Under the pieces are notes generated by a model. It saw nothing but the letters and a program-made list of their open reading frames with translations. It was not told where the DNA came from and searched no databases. The position numbers were made by a program, and so were the translations under genes. From the NCBI GenBank assembly GCA_947479055.1, contig CANJYE010000004.1, positions 1-64,000 on the forward strand: a DNA stretch of 64,000 nucleotides, in the 5' to 3' direction. The stretch comes from Erythrobacteraceae bacterium (lineage in GTDB: Bacteria; Pseudomonadota; Alphaproteobacteria; Sphingomonadales; Sphingomonadaceae). Below, piece by piece: positions 8,838 through 17,039 of the stretch. The first letter of the stretch is position 1, and each line of letters opens with the position of its first letter.

Positions 8838-8866
8838 TTTCTAGCATTGAGGTCTATGGGTGACAA
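8838..8866 (-). promoter_or_regulatory. predicted sigma70-type promoter of the efflux operon
   Basis: On the minus strand a -35 box TTGTCA (8861-8866) and a -10-like TAGAAA (8838-8843) are separated by exactly 17 bases. The 16-bp palindrome begins 2 bases downstream of the -10, so a bound dimer would block initiation. The distance to the chosen start codon is about 42 bases. Confidence 0.6.
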
Positions 8867-8962
8867 GAGGCCAGCCATCTGGTCGCCATCTGGATCAAGG
8901 ACACTGGCAGTGATCGGCAATGGTCGGCCCGTTTTGATAACCGCACCGCGAAGGGGCGAGCG

Positions 8963-9604
8963 GTGAGCTGCGGCGGGGGCGACAATCCGGTGGGCGCACA
9001 GCGAGGTCGACCGACCAGCCTTCAGGCGGCGGAAATGGAAGACCGCCTGCTCGATGCCACCTGGGCCTTGCTGGCGGAGACCGGGCCAGAGCAGCTCTCG
9101 ATCGAGAAACTGGCGGCACGGGCAAGGGCCAGCAAGAAGACCATCTACGCACGCTTTGCCAACAAGCGCGACCTCCTGGAACATCTGCTGGCGCAGCGAT
9201 TGGAGCTGTTCCTGGCCGACATGGCCGACCCGGTTCCGCTTGAGGGCGAATTGGCGCAGGCGGCATTCGCGGCGCTGGCGCGCGGCCATCTCGCCGCGCT
9301 GGTGATGGGCCAGGGGCGATTGCTGGAACGGCTGGTCGACTGGCTCGATGCCACCGGAGGCGATGACGGCGGCAGCGTCAAGGCCCGTTCCTATGCGCGG
9401 GTGCTGGCTTTTCTCGAATGGCAGATTCCCGATACCGCGCGCCGGGTCGGGCTGGATATCCCCGATCCCGGGGCCTTCGCGCTCTACTGGCTCGATGGCA
9501 TCGTCGGCCATTCGCGCACCACGCTCGATTGCTCCGAGCAGGCGATCGAGCATTGGGCGCGCGGCTATACCGCGCTCTATCTCAATGCGATTGCGGCCAG
9601 CTGA
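8963..9604 (+). CDS. TetR/AcrR family transcriptional regulator
   Basis: A 213-residue TetR-family regulator. The N-terminal helix-turn-helix (about residues 25-70) contains LSIEKLAARARASKKTIYAR and then FANKRDLLEHLL, the normal TetR pattern. The C-terminal ligand domain is variable. GTG 8963 is chosen because AAGGGG lies about 7 bases upstream. It is divergent from the efflux operon, with a palindromic operator between them, so it most likely represses that operon. Its 3' end overlaps the convergent PRPP-synthetase-like gene by 28 bases. Confidence 0.9.
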   Translation: MSCGGGDNPVGAQRGRPTSLQAAEMEDRLLDATWALLAETGPEQLSIEKLAARARASKKTIYARFANKRDLLEHLLAQRLELFLADMADPVPLEGELAQAAFAALARGHLAALVMGQGRLLERLVDWLDATGGDDGGSVKARSYARVLAFLEWQIPDTARRVGLDIPDPGAFALYWLDGIVGHSRTTLDCSEQAIEHWARGYTALYLNAIAAS

Positions 9605-10467
9605 GGTTCAAGCGCTGCGGCGAGCAGTTGCGTCAGCGGAAGGCAGCCGAGTGGGCCGGGCACAGAATCCGTCGCACGGATCCGCGAAATTCCGGCGGCG
9701 TGCAAGCGGGCGATGTCTTCCCGGCTGGCGAGGCAATGGGTGGCGACCACCTCGATGCTGCGGGCGCCCGCCTGCTTCAGCAGCTGCGCCGCCGCGACCA
9801 GGGTCATGCCGCTCGATATCACATCGTCGACCAGCACCACGCTGCGCCCTGCTGCGCGTTCGATCCCTTGGATGGTGACAGCAACCTCGCGGTCGCCATT
9901 GCGCTGCTTCTCGCCGATCAGCACCTCAAGCCGGCGAGGGGCGGCGATGGCTTCGACCCATTGGCGTGATTCGCTGTCCGGGCCGACCAGCAGTTCCGCG
10001 TCATTGAGCGCGCTGGCCAGCACCGGTGCCGCCGACAGGCTGATCGCGGGAATATCCGGCACGGCCTGATCCAGCCGCTCGATCCGGTGAAGATGGGGGT
10101 CGACCGTCAGCAGGGCGTCGAAATGGGCCGCGAGTAACTGGCCGATCACCCGCTGGCTGACCGCCTCGCCGGGTCGGAAAGCCATGTCCTGGCGCATATA
10201 GGCAAGGTAGGGCGCAACCAGCAGCACCCGGCGCGCGCCGTTTTCCCGCAGCGCGGCGGCGGCGAGCACCAGCTCGACCAGCTTGGCGTTGGGATCGTCG
10301 AGCGAGCGATAGAGGATCGCGGTGGGCGGCGATGGCGGCACCCGCACCAGGCTCTCGCCATCGGGAAAGCGCCTGAGCTCGACCTCTGCGCAGGGCAAGC
10401 CAAGCGCATCAGCCAGCCGTCCGGCGGCTTGGGCGCATTCGCCGAATGTGACAATCGCCGCGCCCAT
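9577..10467 (-). CDS. ribose-phosphate pyrophosphokinase (PRPP synthetase)-like protein
   Basis: A 296-residue PRPP-synthetase-like protein, shorter than the usual bacterial Prs (about 315). It shows the N-terminal FPDGE motif, the catalytic-loop equivalent APYLAYMRQD, the DPHLHRI segment in place of the DLHADQ of classical Prs, and the PRPP-binding loop VVLVDDVISSGMTL. The DPHxxR form resembles archaeal and class III-like enzymes rather than the housekeeping Prs. Its start overlaps the stop of the upstream phosphorylase gene by one base (TGATG), so the two are probably co-translated. It may regenerate PRPP from phosphorylase products or be an ordinary PRPP synthetase; the sequence alone does not decide. 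Confidence 0.85.
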   Translation of the reverse strand: MGAAIVTFGECAQAAGRLADALGLPCAEVELRRFPDGESLVRVPPSPPTAILYRSLDDPNAKLVELVLAAAALRENGARRVLLVAPYLAYMRQDMAFRPGEAVSQRVIGQLLAAHFDALLTVDPHLHRIERLDQAVPDIPAISLSAAPVLASALNDAELLVGPDSESRQWVEAIAAPRRLEVLIGEKQRNGDREVAVTIQGIERAAGRSVVLVDDVISSGMTLVAAAQLLKQAGARSIEVVATHCLASREDIARLHAAGISRIRATDSVPGPLGCLPLTQLLAAALEPQLAAIALR

Positions 10468-11951
10468 CAGCGCAGCTCGTAGCCCGAATTCTCCGCCGCC
10501 ATCTCGCGGGCGAAGTCGAGGCCGGTCCGGGTTCCGGCATGGATCCGGTAGAGCGGATCACCGGCCCTGAGCTGGCTGCCGATCTTGGCGAACAGGTCGA
10601 TCCCCGCCGTCTTGTCGATTGGTGCACCAGCCATGCGGGCAATCCGGGCGATCAGGTGGCAATCGATCGCCGTTACCCGGCCGGCGCTGCGCGCGCGGAC
10701 CTCGAACTGGTGGTGGCCCGGCTCAAGCTTGAGCGTCTGGCGGCCCTGCGCATCGATCAGCCGCTCCATCGCCGCCAGCGCGGCGCCGGACGCCAGCATT
10801 TCCAGCGCGCGGGCATAGCCCTTGCCGCCTTCCAGCGAAGGATCGAAATCGAGCACACGCCCGGCCAGCAGCAGCGCGCGGTCGCGCAGGTCCTCGGGCG
10901 CCTCTTCGTCATTGTTCAGCACTGCCATCACGTCGCGCGCTTCCAGCACTGGGCCGATGCCCCGGCCAATCGGCTCCGAACCGTCGGTAATGACGATGTC
11001 GGTGACGATGCCGATATGCCTGGCGACATATTCGAACAGCTTGCGCAGCCTGACCGCTTCTGCCTGCGAGCGGACCTTGGCGGTCGGGCCAACCGGGATG
11101 TCGATGACGAGGTGAGTCGATCCCGCCGCCGCCTTCTTCGACATGATCGAGGCGACCATTTGCTCGAACGTATCGATCCGCAAGGGCCGCTCGACCGAGA
11201 TCAGCACGTCGTCTGCGGGTGAGAGGTTGACCCGCCCGCCCCAGGCCAGCACCGCCTTTTCGGTCGCGACGATTTCGGACATCCGTTCGGCTGTCAGGTC
11301 GACATTGGCCAGCACCTCCATGGTGTCGGCCGTGCCCGAAGGCGACGTGATCGCCCGCGACGATGTTTTCGGGATCATCAGGCCATGCGCGGCGACGATC
11401 GGCACCACGATCATCGAGGTGCGATTGCCGGGAATGCCGCCGATGCAATGCTTGTCCACCACAAGCGGCGCGTCCCAGTGCAGCCGGTTGCCGACATCGA
11501 TCATCGCCCGGGTCATCGCCAGCGTTTCTTGCGTGCTCATGAAGCTGGCGCAGGCGACCAGGAAGGCGCCGATCTCCATCGGCGAATAGCGATGCCCGGA
11601 AATGTCGCGGATAATCGCGTTCAGCTCACTTTCGCTCAGCGTATCGCCATCGATCTTGCGGCGGACATATTCGAGACTGGCCGGAGGCAGGGCCTGGGCG
11701 AATTCCACTTCCTCGCCTTCGGGCAGGCCCATCCGCCGGAAGGCCTGCTCGCCCAGCCCGATCTCGTCCGGCTCCAGAAGCGCGGGGTCATCGACCAGCG
11801 CCAGCGTGGCGAGGATTTCGCCGCAACTGCCGGTGATGCGGATCTTGCGCAGGGCCTGGAACTGCTCGGGCGAATAGCCACCGGCATGGCGCAGCAGGAA
11901 CGCCGTGTTCTCCGGATGGGTATCGATCGGGATGCGCCGGATCTTCGGCAT
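10467..11951 (-). CDS. thymidine/AMP-phosphorylase family protein (long, AMPpase-like form)
   Basis: A 494-residue nucleoside/nucleotide phosphorylase. After about 85 N-terminal residues absent from short DeoA enzymes come the helical domain, the phosphate-site segment KHCIGGIPGNRTSM (about 167-180), PKTSSRAITSPSGTAD, and the C-terminal domain. The KHxxGGxPGN and SSRAITSPxGTAD forms are those of archaeal AMP phosphorylase, not of E. coli DeoA (KHSTGGVGD, SGRGLGHTGGT). The likely reaction is NMP plus phosphate giving base plus ribose-1,5-bisphosphate, though annotation pipelines call it thymidine phosphorylase. Its partner is the overlapping PRPP-synthetase-like gene. No RuBisCO or R15P isomerase gene is present in the window. 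Confidence 0.87.
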   Translation of the reverse strand: MPKIRRIPIDTHPENTAFLLRHAGGYSPEQFQALRKIRITGSCGEILATLALVDDPALLEPDEIGLGEQAFRRMGLPEGEEVEFAQALPPASLEYVRRKIDGDTLSESELNAIIRDISGHRYSPMEIGAFLVACASFMSTQETLAMTRAMIDVGNRLHWDAPLVVDKHCIGGIPGNRTSMIVVPIVAAHGLMIPKTSSRAITSPSGTADTMEVLANVDLTAERMSEIVATEKAVLAWGGRVNLSPADDVLISVERPLRIDTFEQMVASIMSKKAAAGSTHLVIDIPVGPTAKVRSQAEAVRLRKLFEYVARHIGIVTDIVITDGSEPIGRGIGPVLEARDVMAVLNNDEEAPEDLRDRALLLAGRVLDFDPSLEGGKGYARALEMLASGAALAAMERLIDAQGRQTLKLEPGHHQFEVRARSAGRVTAIDCHLIARIARMAGAPIDKTAGIDLFAKIGSQLRAGDPLYRIHAGTRTGLDFAREMAAENSGYELR

Positions 11952-12185
11952 GCGGTGGCCTCTTGTCGCGTCATGCCGGTCTAGGAACTTCGGGCAGGCC
12001 TGTCACTAGCGCGACTGTGCTCTCTCCGCCAATTCCGGCTCATTCCCCCACGGAGCCGCGCGATTGCGGCACAGGGCAATTCGCCGGGTGGATAGCGCCG
12101 GTCCGATCGTATAGGACTGGCCCCGGACAGTTAAACGGGCGGAGCCGGGGCGACAGCGCCTGACCGCCGACAGGGGGGATACACG

Positions 12186-12959
12186 ATGTTCAAGGCAATG
12201 GTGCTGCTCAAGCGCAAGCCCGGTCTGACGCTGCAGCAATTCATCGACCATTATGAGAACAATCATGCCCCGCTGGGCGTGAAGTACCAGAAGAAGATGG
12301 TCCGCTACATCCGCCACTATCTCCACCCCTCGCCCTATCCGCTCGACGGGACGGTGGTCGAAGCCGAATATGACGTGCTGACCGAGCTGTGGTTCGAGGA
12401 CAAGCAGGCTTATGACGAAGGCATGGCGCTGATGATGGCGCCCGAAGCCAATGCCGTGCTGAGCGAGGACGAGGTGCGCTTCCTTGACCTGACGAAGAGC
12501 CGGCTGGCCTATATCGAGGAACATGAATCGGAAATCCCCGGCGGCGGGCCGGGGCCGCGCGACAACACGCATGATCTGCGCAGCATTGTCCTGCTCAAGC
12601 GCAGGCCGGACCTGGCGATCGAACAGTTCATCGATCATTACGAGAATTCTCATGCCCACCTTGGCGTCAAATATGCCGAGGTGATGGCCCGTTACCGCCG
12701 CCTGTTCCTGCGTCCTGCCCCCTATCCGCTCGACGGCACGGTGGTGGAGCCCGAATATGACGTGGCGACCGAAGTGTCCTTCGCCAGCAAGGCGGATCAG
12801 CAGCGGGCCACCGCCAACATGATGGTGCCGGAAATCAACGCCATCATCGAAGCAGACGAAGCGACTTTCATCCACAAGCCGACCCGGCGCTTCATGGGGG
12901 TCGAAACCCATGAATCCCTGCTGCCCTGGGTCGAACCGGGCCGGTTCAAGGGCTGGTGA
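12186..12959 (+). CDS. tandem EthD-domain protein
   Basis: A 257-residue protein made of two homologous EthD/dimeric alpha-beta-barrel units. The first starts MFKAMVLLKRKPGLTLQQF and the second (from about residue 131) repeats it as DLRSIVLLKRRPDLAIEQF. Both carry FIDHYEN.HA.LGVKY and YPLDGTVVE.EYD. EthD domains occur in small ferredoxin-like proteins linked to degradative pathways, often as dimers. Here duplication fuses the two halves of a dimer. A GGGGG-containing ribosome site lies 8-12 bases before the ATG. The stop overlaps the GTG of the quinoprotein dehydrogenase. The biochemical role is not known. Confidence 0.85.
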   Translation: MFKAMVLLKRKPGLTLQQFIDHYENNHAPLGVKYQKKMVRYIRHYLHPSPYPLDGTVVEAEYDVLTELWFEDKQAYDEGMALMMAPEANAVLSEDEVRFLDLTKSRLAYIEEHESEIPGGGPGPRDNTHDLRSIVLLKRRPDLAIEQFIDHYENSHAHLGVKYAEVMARYRRLFLRPAPYPLDGTVVEPEYDVATEVSFASKADQQRATANMMVPEINAIIEADEATFIHKPTRRFMGVETHESLLPWVEPGRFKGW

Positions 12960-15325
12960 GCGAGCAGGACCGGACCATGATCGAACGATCCTATCGCGGC
13001 TGGCCCTGGCGGGTCTTTGCCATCCTGCTGGGGCTTATCGGCCTCTATCTCTTCGGGATGGGCGGCCATCTCGTGCTGGTCGGCGGATCGCCCTATTATG
13101 TTCTGGCCGGGATGATGACCATCGCGGCGGGCGTGCTGGTCGGGCTGGGCAACGGGCGCGGCGGCCTGATCTACGCGCTGATGCTGGCCGCAACCGTGCC
13201 CTGGGCGCTGTGGGAAGTGGGGCTCGATCCATGGCCGCTGGTCGCCCGGCTGGTCGCGCCTACCGTGCTGGGCCTGCCGCTGCTCGGCCATGCGCTGTGG
13301 CGCCGGGGAGGGGGCAGACTGGTCGGCGTCGCGGCGGTGATGCTGGTGGCGGCGGTGACCGGCACGATCATGTCGGTGTCCGAATTCCGCCCCGGTTCGC
13401 CCGAGCCGGGTTTCGTGCCGCCCGCGCAGGCGGCCCTGGCCGATGGCGACTGGACTTCGTTCGGGCGGACCAATGATGGCCGCCGCTTTGCGCCCTTCAC
13501 CCAGATCAACCAGGCCAATGTCGGCCAGCTCAAGCCTGTCTGGAGCTATCGCGCCGGCCACAAGTTCGGCGAGAATACCCCGCTCAAGGTCGGTGACAGC
13601 CTTTATCTGTGCACCGGCGACAATGTCGTGATCGCGCTCGATGCGGAAACCGGGGCGGAGAAGTGGACATACGACCCCAAGATCGCGCCCAACGCCTATG
13701 GCCGCTGGTGCAGGGCGGTGGCCTATCATGGCCCGACTGCGGGCGCAGCGGTTGCCAGCGATGGCGGGGAATGCGTTGAGAGCATCTATGTTTCCACCCG
13801 CGATGCTCGGCTGATCGCGCTCGATGCCGCCACCGGGCGGACCTGCTCGGGCTTCGGCCGGGGCGGCACGGTCGATCTCAAGCAGGACATGGGCGGTGAC
13901 GCGGAAGGCTATCTCTATTCCAGCTCGCCGGCGCTGGTGATCGGCGATCTCGTGGTGGTGGCCAATTGCGTTTACGACGGGCAGTCGGTGAACGAGCCTT
14001 CGGGCGTGGTCCGCGCCTTCAACGCGAAGACCGGCCAGTTCGTCTGGGCCTTCGATGCCGGGCGTCCCGGTGTGACCACCCAGCCTGCGCCGGGCGAACA
14101 CTTCACCCGCGGCACGCCCAATGTGTGGAGCGTGATGAGCGCGGACGAGAAGCTCGGGCTTATCTTCCTGCCCACCGGCAATGCGACGCCCGATTATTTC
14201 GGCGGCCATCGCAAGCCGATCCTCGACAAATATGCCGCCTCCACCGTCGCGCTGGATGCGCGGACCGGTCAGGTGCGATGGGCGTTCCAGACAACGCATC
14301 ACGATATCTGGGATTATGACGTCCCGTCCCAGCCGGTGCTGTTCGATTTCCCGACGCCTGCGGGCCGGGTGCCGGCCGTGTTGCAACCAACCAAGCGCGG
14401 CGAATTGTTCGTGCTCGACCGGCGCACCGGCAAGCCGATCACAAGGGTGGTGGAGAAGCGGACCCCGCAAGGCGCGGCGAAAGGCGATTACGTCACGCGG
14501 ACCCAGCCGTTTTCGGTCGGCATGCCATCGCTGATGGACCCCGACCTGACCGAAGCGGACATGTGGGGAATGACCCCGCTTGACCAGTTGTGGTGCCGGG
14601 TGAAGTTCCGCAAGGCCCGCTATGAAGGGACGATGACCCCGATCGGGGTGCATAAGCCGAGCCTTCGCTATCCTGGCTCCTCCGGCATCTACAACTGGGG
14701 CAGCATCTCGATCGACGAGGACACCGGCGTAATGGTGGCGGCAACGCTGCACCTGGCCAATTACGACCAGCTGATCCCGCGCGGCACCACTGAGGCGCGC
14801 GCATTCGACCAGCGCGGCGCGAACGGCCATGCCGAGATCGGCCCCGGCGCGGGTGGCCCGCAACGCGGCACGCCCTATGCGGTCAGCAATCCGCCGTTCT
14901 TCTCGCCACTGGCGGTGCCTTGCACCAAACCGCCGTTTGGGCGGGTCTCGGCGATCGATCTCAACACCCGCAAGCTGTTGTGGAGCCAGCCGGTGGGCAC
15001 CACCCGTAAAAGCGGGCCGTTCGGCCTGCAACTTGGGCTGGAACTGCCGATGGGCGTGCCGGTCAGCGGCGGGATGCTGGTGACGCGCGGGGGCGTGAGT
15101 TTCTACGGCGCCTCGCAGGACGGCTATCTGCGCGCCTACGCGACGCGCAGTGGCACTCCGCTGTGGCGGACGAAGATGCCGGCCGGGACGGAATCGACAC
15201 CGATGAGCTATGTCACGCCGAAAAGTGGGCGGCAGATGGTGGTGATCACGGTGGGCGGTGCGGTCGGTTCTGCTGAATCCGCCGATTATGTCATCGCCTT
15301 TGCCCTGCCCGACAAGCGGAAGTAG
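12956..15325 (+). CDS. membrane-bound PQQ-dependent dehydrogenase (glucose/quinate/shikimate family)
   Basis: A 789-residue quinoprotein close in length to E. coli Gcd (796). Four or five N-terminal membrane helices (about residues 15-140) are followed by a periplasmic eight-bladed PQQ propeller. The first blade has the family signature DWTSFGRTNDGRRFAPFTQI. The catalytic Asp region DYDVP lies near residue 452, and W-motif repeats such as IALDAETGAEKW are present. It oxidises a sugar or polyol in the periplasm and passes electrons to ubiquinone. GTG 12956 overlaps the EthD stop (GTGA). No PQQ biosynthesis genes are in the window. Substrate identity is not determined; glucose is the default for the family. 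Confidence 0.93.
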   Translation: MSEQDRTMIERSYRGWPWRVFAILLGLIGLYLFGMGGHLVLVGGSPYYVLAGMMTIAAGVLVGLGNGRGGLIYALMLAATVPWALWEVGLDPWPLVARLVAPTVLGLPLLGHALWRRGGGRLVGVAAVMLVAAVTGTIMSVSEFRPGSPEPGFVPPAQAALADGDWTSFGRTNDGRRFAPFTQINQANVGQLKPVWSYRAGHKFGENTPLKVGDSLYLCTGDNVVIALDAETGAEKWTYDPKIAPNAYGRWCRAVAYHGPTAGAAVASDGGECVESIYVSTRDARLIALDAATGRTCSGFGRGGTVDLKQDMGGDAEGYLYSSSPALVIGDLVVVANCVYDGQSVNEPSGVVRAFNAKTGQFVWAFDAGRPGVTTQPAPGEHFTRGTPNVWSVMSADEKLGLIFLPTGNATPDYFGGHRKPILDKYAASTVALDARTGQVRWAFQTTHHDIWDYDVPSQPVLFDFPTPAGRVPAVLQPTKRGELFVLDRRTGKPITRVVEKRTPQGAAKGDYVTRTQPFSVGMPSLMDPDLTEADMWGMTPLDQLWCRVKFRKARYEGTMTPIGVHKPSLRYPGSSGIYNWGSISIDEDTGVMVAATLHLANYDQLIPRGTTEARAFDQRGANGHAEIGPGAGGPQRGTPYAVSNPPFFSPLAVPCTKPPFGRVSAIDLNTRKLLWSQPVGTTRKSGPFGLQLGLELPMGVPVSGGMLVTRGGVSFYGASQDGYLRAYATRSGTPLWRTKMPAGTESTPMSYVTPKSGRQMVVITVGGAVGSAESADYVIAFALPDKRK

Positions 15326-15336
15326 GAGAAGCACCC

Positions 15337-15846
15337 GTGCTGCTCGGTGTCCATCACGTCGCCGTCGCCACTGCCGATCTTGATCGGCTGCGCGGCTTTT
15401 ACTGCACCCATCTGGGGATGGAGCAAATCAGTGAGCGCGAGTGGGCAGACCGCCCGCAGGTCGATGCGATCGTCGGCCTGCCCGGCTCCGCTGCGCGGGT
15501 CTGCATGCTGAAGGCGGGCAATCTGGCGCTGGAAATCTTCCAGTATCTCCAGCCGAAGAGCGTGGCCGGAGACGCCAATCGCCCGGTCCACATCCCCGGC
15601 TTCACCCATTTCGGCTTCGTGGTGGACGATGTGGACGCGGAATATGCCCGGCTGTGCGCGGCAGGCGTGCGCTTCCACGGCGCGCCGTCCGACAAGGCGA
15701 TCAGCCCGGAAGAAGTGCCGCTGCGCGCAGTCTATGGCCGCGATCCCGATGGCAATGTGTTCGAACTGATGGAGTTCGTCGGCGAAACCCCGCTCGATTA
15801 TAAGCCCGGCAATGCGCAATGGCGCGGGGCGAAGGCGGCGGGGTGA
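15337..15846 (+). CDS. VOC-family (glyoxalase/dioxygenase fold) protein
   Basis: A 169-residue vicinal-oxygen-chelate protein. The beginning, GVHHVAVATADLDRLRGFY, carries the first metal-type His, a second His is in GFTHFGFVVDDVD, and the final Glu is in DPDGNVFELMEF, so a metal site is likely intact. The GTG start has AGGAG about 8 bases upstream and follows the dehydrogenase stop after 11 bases, so all three genes are probably one operon. VOC proteins include dioxygenases, lyases and epimerases; the reaction here cannot be named. Confidence 0.87.
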   Translation: MLLGVHHVAVATADLDRLRGFYCTHLGMEQISEREWADRPQVDAIVGLPGSAARVCMLKAGNLALEIFQYLQPKSVAGDANRPVHIPGFTHFGFVVDDVDAEYARLCAAGVRFHGAPSDKAISPEEVPLRAVYGRDPDGNVFELMEFVGETPLDYKPGNAQWRGAKAAG

Positions 15847-15916
15847 GGGGGCAATTGGGTTTGCCTTCACCGGCTCTTCGTCTAGACGTGCCAGCGCCAT
15901 TCAGAGCGGGCTGAGC

Positions 15917-16924
15917 ATGAAAGAAATCTATCAGTTTTCCGGAACCGACTTCGGCGACCTGCTCGGGACATTCGGCGCGTTGGTTCGCCGGGAGTTCTTT
16001 GACGGCGAATTGCGTGCGAACGTGCGCGAGCAATTCAGTATGACTGTCGAAAAGGCGATATCCCATCCCATCACGCTCATTCGGGTCGTTTCGAACTCTA
16101 CGGTCTCTTACCGCAGAGGCTGGGATCATATCCGTTCAAACAGGAGCGGCGTTCGCGTTATACGATTTGTGAGGCGGGGACATGTCGAGTTCGTGCGCTC
16201 ATCGGGCAACATTACCATAAATTCTGGAGAGTGCACGATCCTCGACTCAAGCATTCCCTTCCATGTCAAATCTGTGACAGATGGTGAGTTATTTGAGATG
16301 GTTCTTGCCATAGTTCCCGCCCATCTTTTTATACGATACTTACCATTCGTCTCAAATTTTGAAGACTTGGTCGTTTTTAATTATGAGGATCACAAGGTAT
16401 TTGAAAAAATACTAAACTATCTTTGTGATCTCGATGATAATATAAGCGCCAAGATGGCGGGCTTGCTGTCGGACGCATTTTTGGAGAGTTTTTCAGAGGT
16501 TATAAAAGATATAAATCCTCATATTTTATACAGTGACAGGCAGTTGATTAGAGAATTATCCTATATTAGAGATAAAATATCTGATAATTTACAATACTCC
16601 TCTCTAGACGGAAATAAAATGGCTTCATTGTGCGGAATTTCTATGAGAAAAATATACTATATATTGGAAAGTGAAGGAACAACATTGTCTAAGGAAATTT
16701 GGAGAATGAGGCTGGAGCGGGCGCGTGATTTAATTACCTCAATAGATATGGCGCATATCGATATTCGTGAAATCGCCTTTAAAGTCGGCTTCAAGGATGC
16801 ATCGCACTTCAGTCGTTCATTTAAAGAAGCCTTTGGGAAATCGCCTAAGCAGTTCCGCAAAGACGCCATCGCCGTTGGCCATATTGACACGATTCAACCA
16901 ACTCTGGACATGGCGAGGCTGTAA
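15917..16924 (+). CDS. AraC-family transcriptional regulator, AT-rich gene
   Basis: A 335-residue regulator with a C-terminal AraC DNA-binding domain (about residues 225-325). The first helix-turn-helix is near KMASLCGISMRKIYYILESE and the second is in DIREIAFKVGFKDASHFSRS, followed by FKEAFGKSPKQFRK. The N-terminal part resembles the ligand domain of AraC-binding-domain-like regulators (RFVRRGHVEFVRSSG). ATG 15917 is preferred over an upstream in-frame start inside the VOC gene. The gene switches abruptly to AT-rich sequence after about 16200 (15 G/C in the 60 bases from 16561) with AT-ending codons, unlike all its neighbours, which suggests foreign origin. It may control the adjacent EthD/dehydrogenase/VOC genes. 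Confidence 0.88.
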   Translation: MKEIYQFSGTDFGDLLGTFGALVRREFFDGELRANVREQFSMTVEKAISHPITLIRVVSNSTVSYRRGWDHIRSNRSGVRVIRFVRRGHVEFVRSSGNITINSGECTILDSSIPFHVKSVTDGELFEMVLAIVPAHLFIRYLPFVSNFEDLVVFNYEDHKVFEKILNYLCDLDDNISAKMAGLLSDAFLESFSEVIKDINPHILYSDRQLIRELSYIRDKISDNLQYSSLDGNKMASLCGISMRKIYYILESEGTTLSKEIWRMRLERARDLITSIDMAHIDIREIAFKVGFKDASHFSRSFKEAFGKSPKQFRKDAIAVGHIDTIQPTLDMARL

Positions 16925-17039
16925 GCCGCTCTGCATTGGCCTGGCTTCGGCAACTCCGGCAATCGGAGCGTGTTTTGGAGGGGCAGCCATTTGCAACGAC
17001 AAGTTCAAAACCGAACGAGCACAGCCCCCTCGTCCGCCC

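Noticed and set aside
10467-11951. Plain thymidine phosphorylase (deoA)
   Set aside because: The active-site motifs are of the AMP-phosphorylase type and no deoxyribose catabolic genes are nearby, so no deoA symbol is given.
12797-15334. 845-codon open frame on the - strand
   Set aside because: Antisense to the quinoprotein dehydrogenase and part of the EthD gene; the sense strand carries clear family motifs, the antisense does not.
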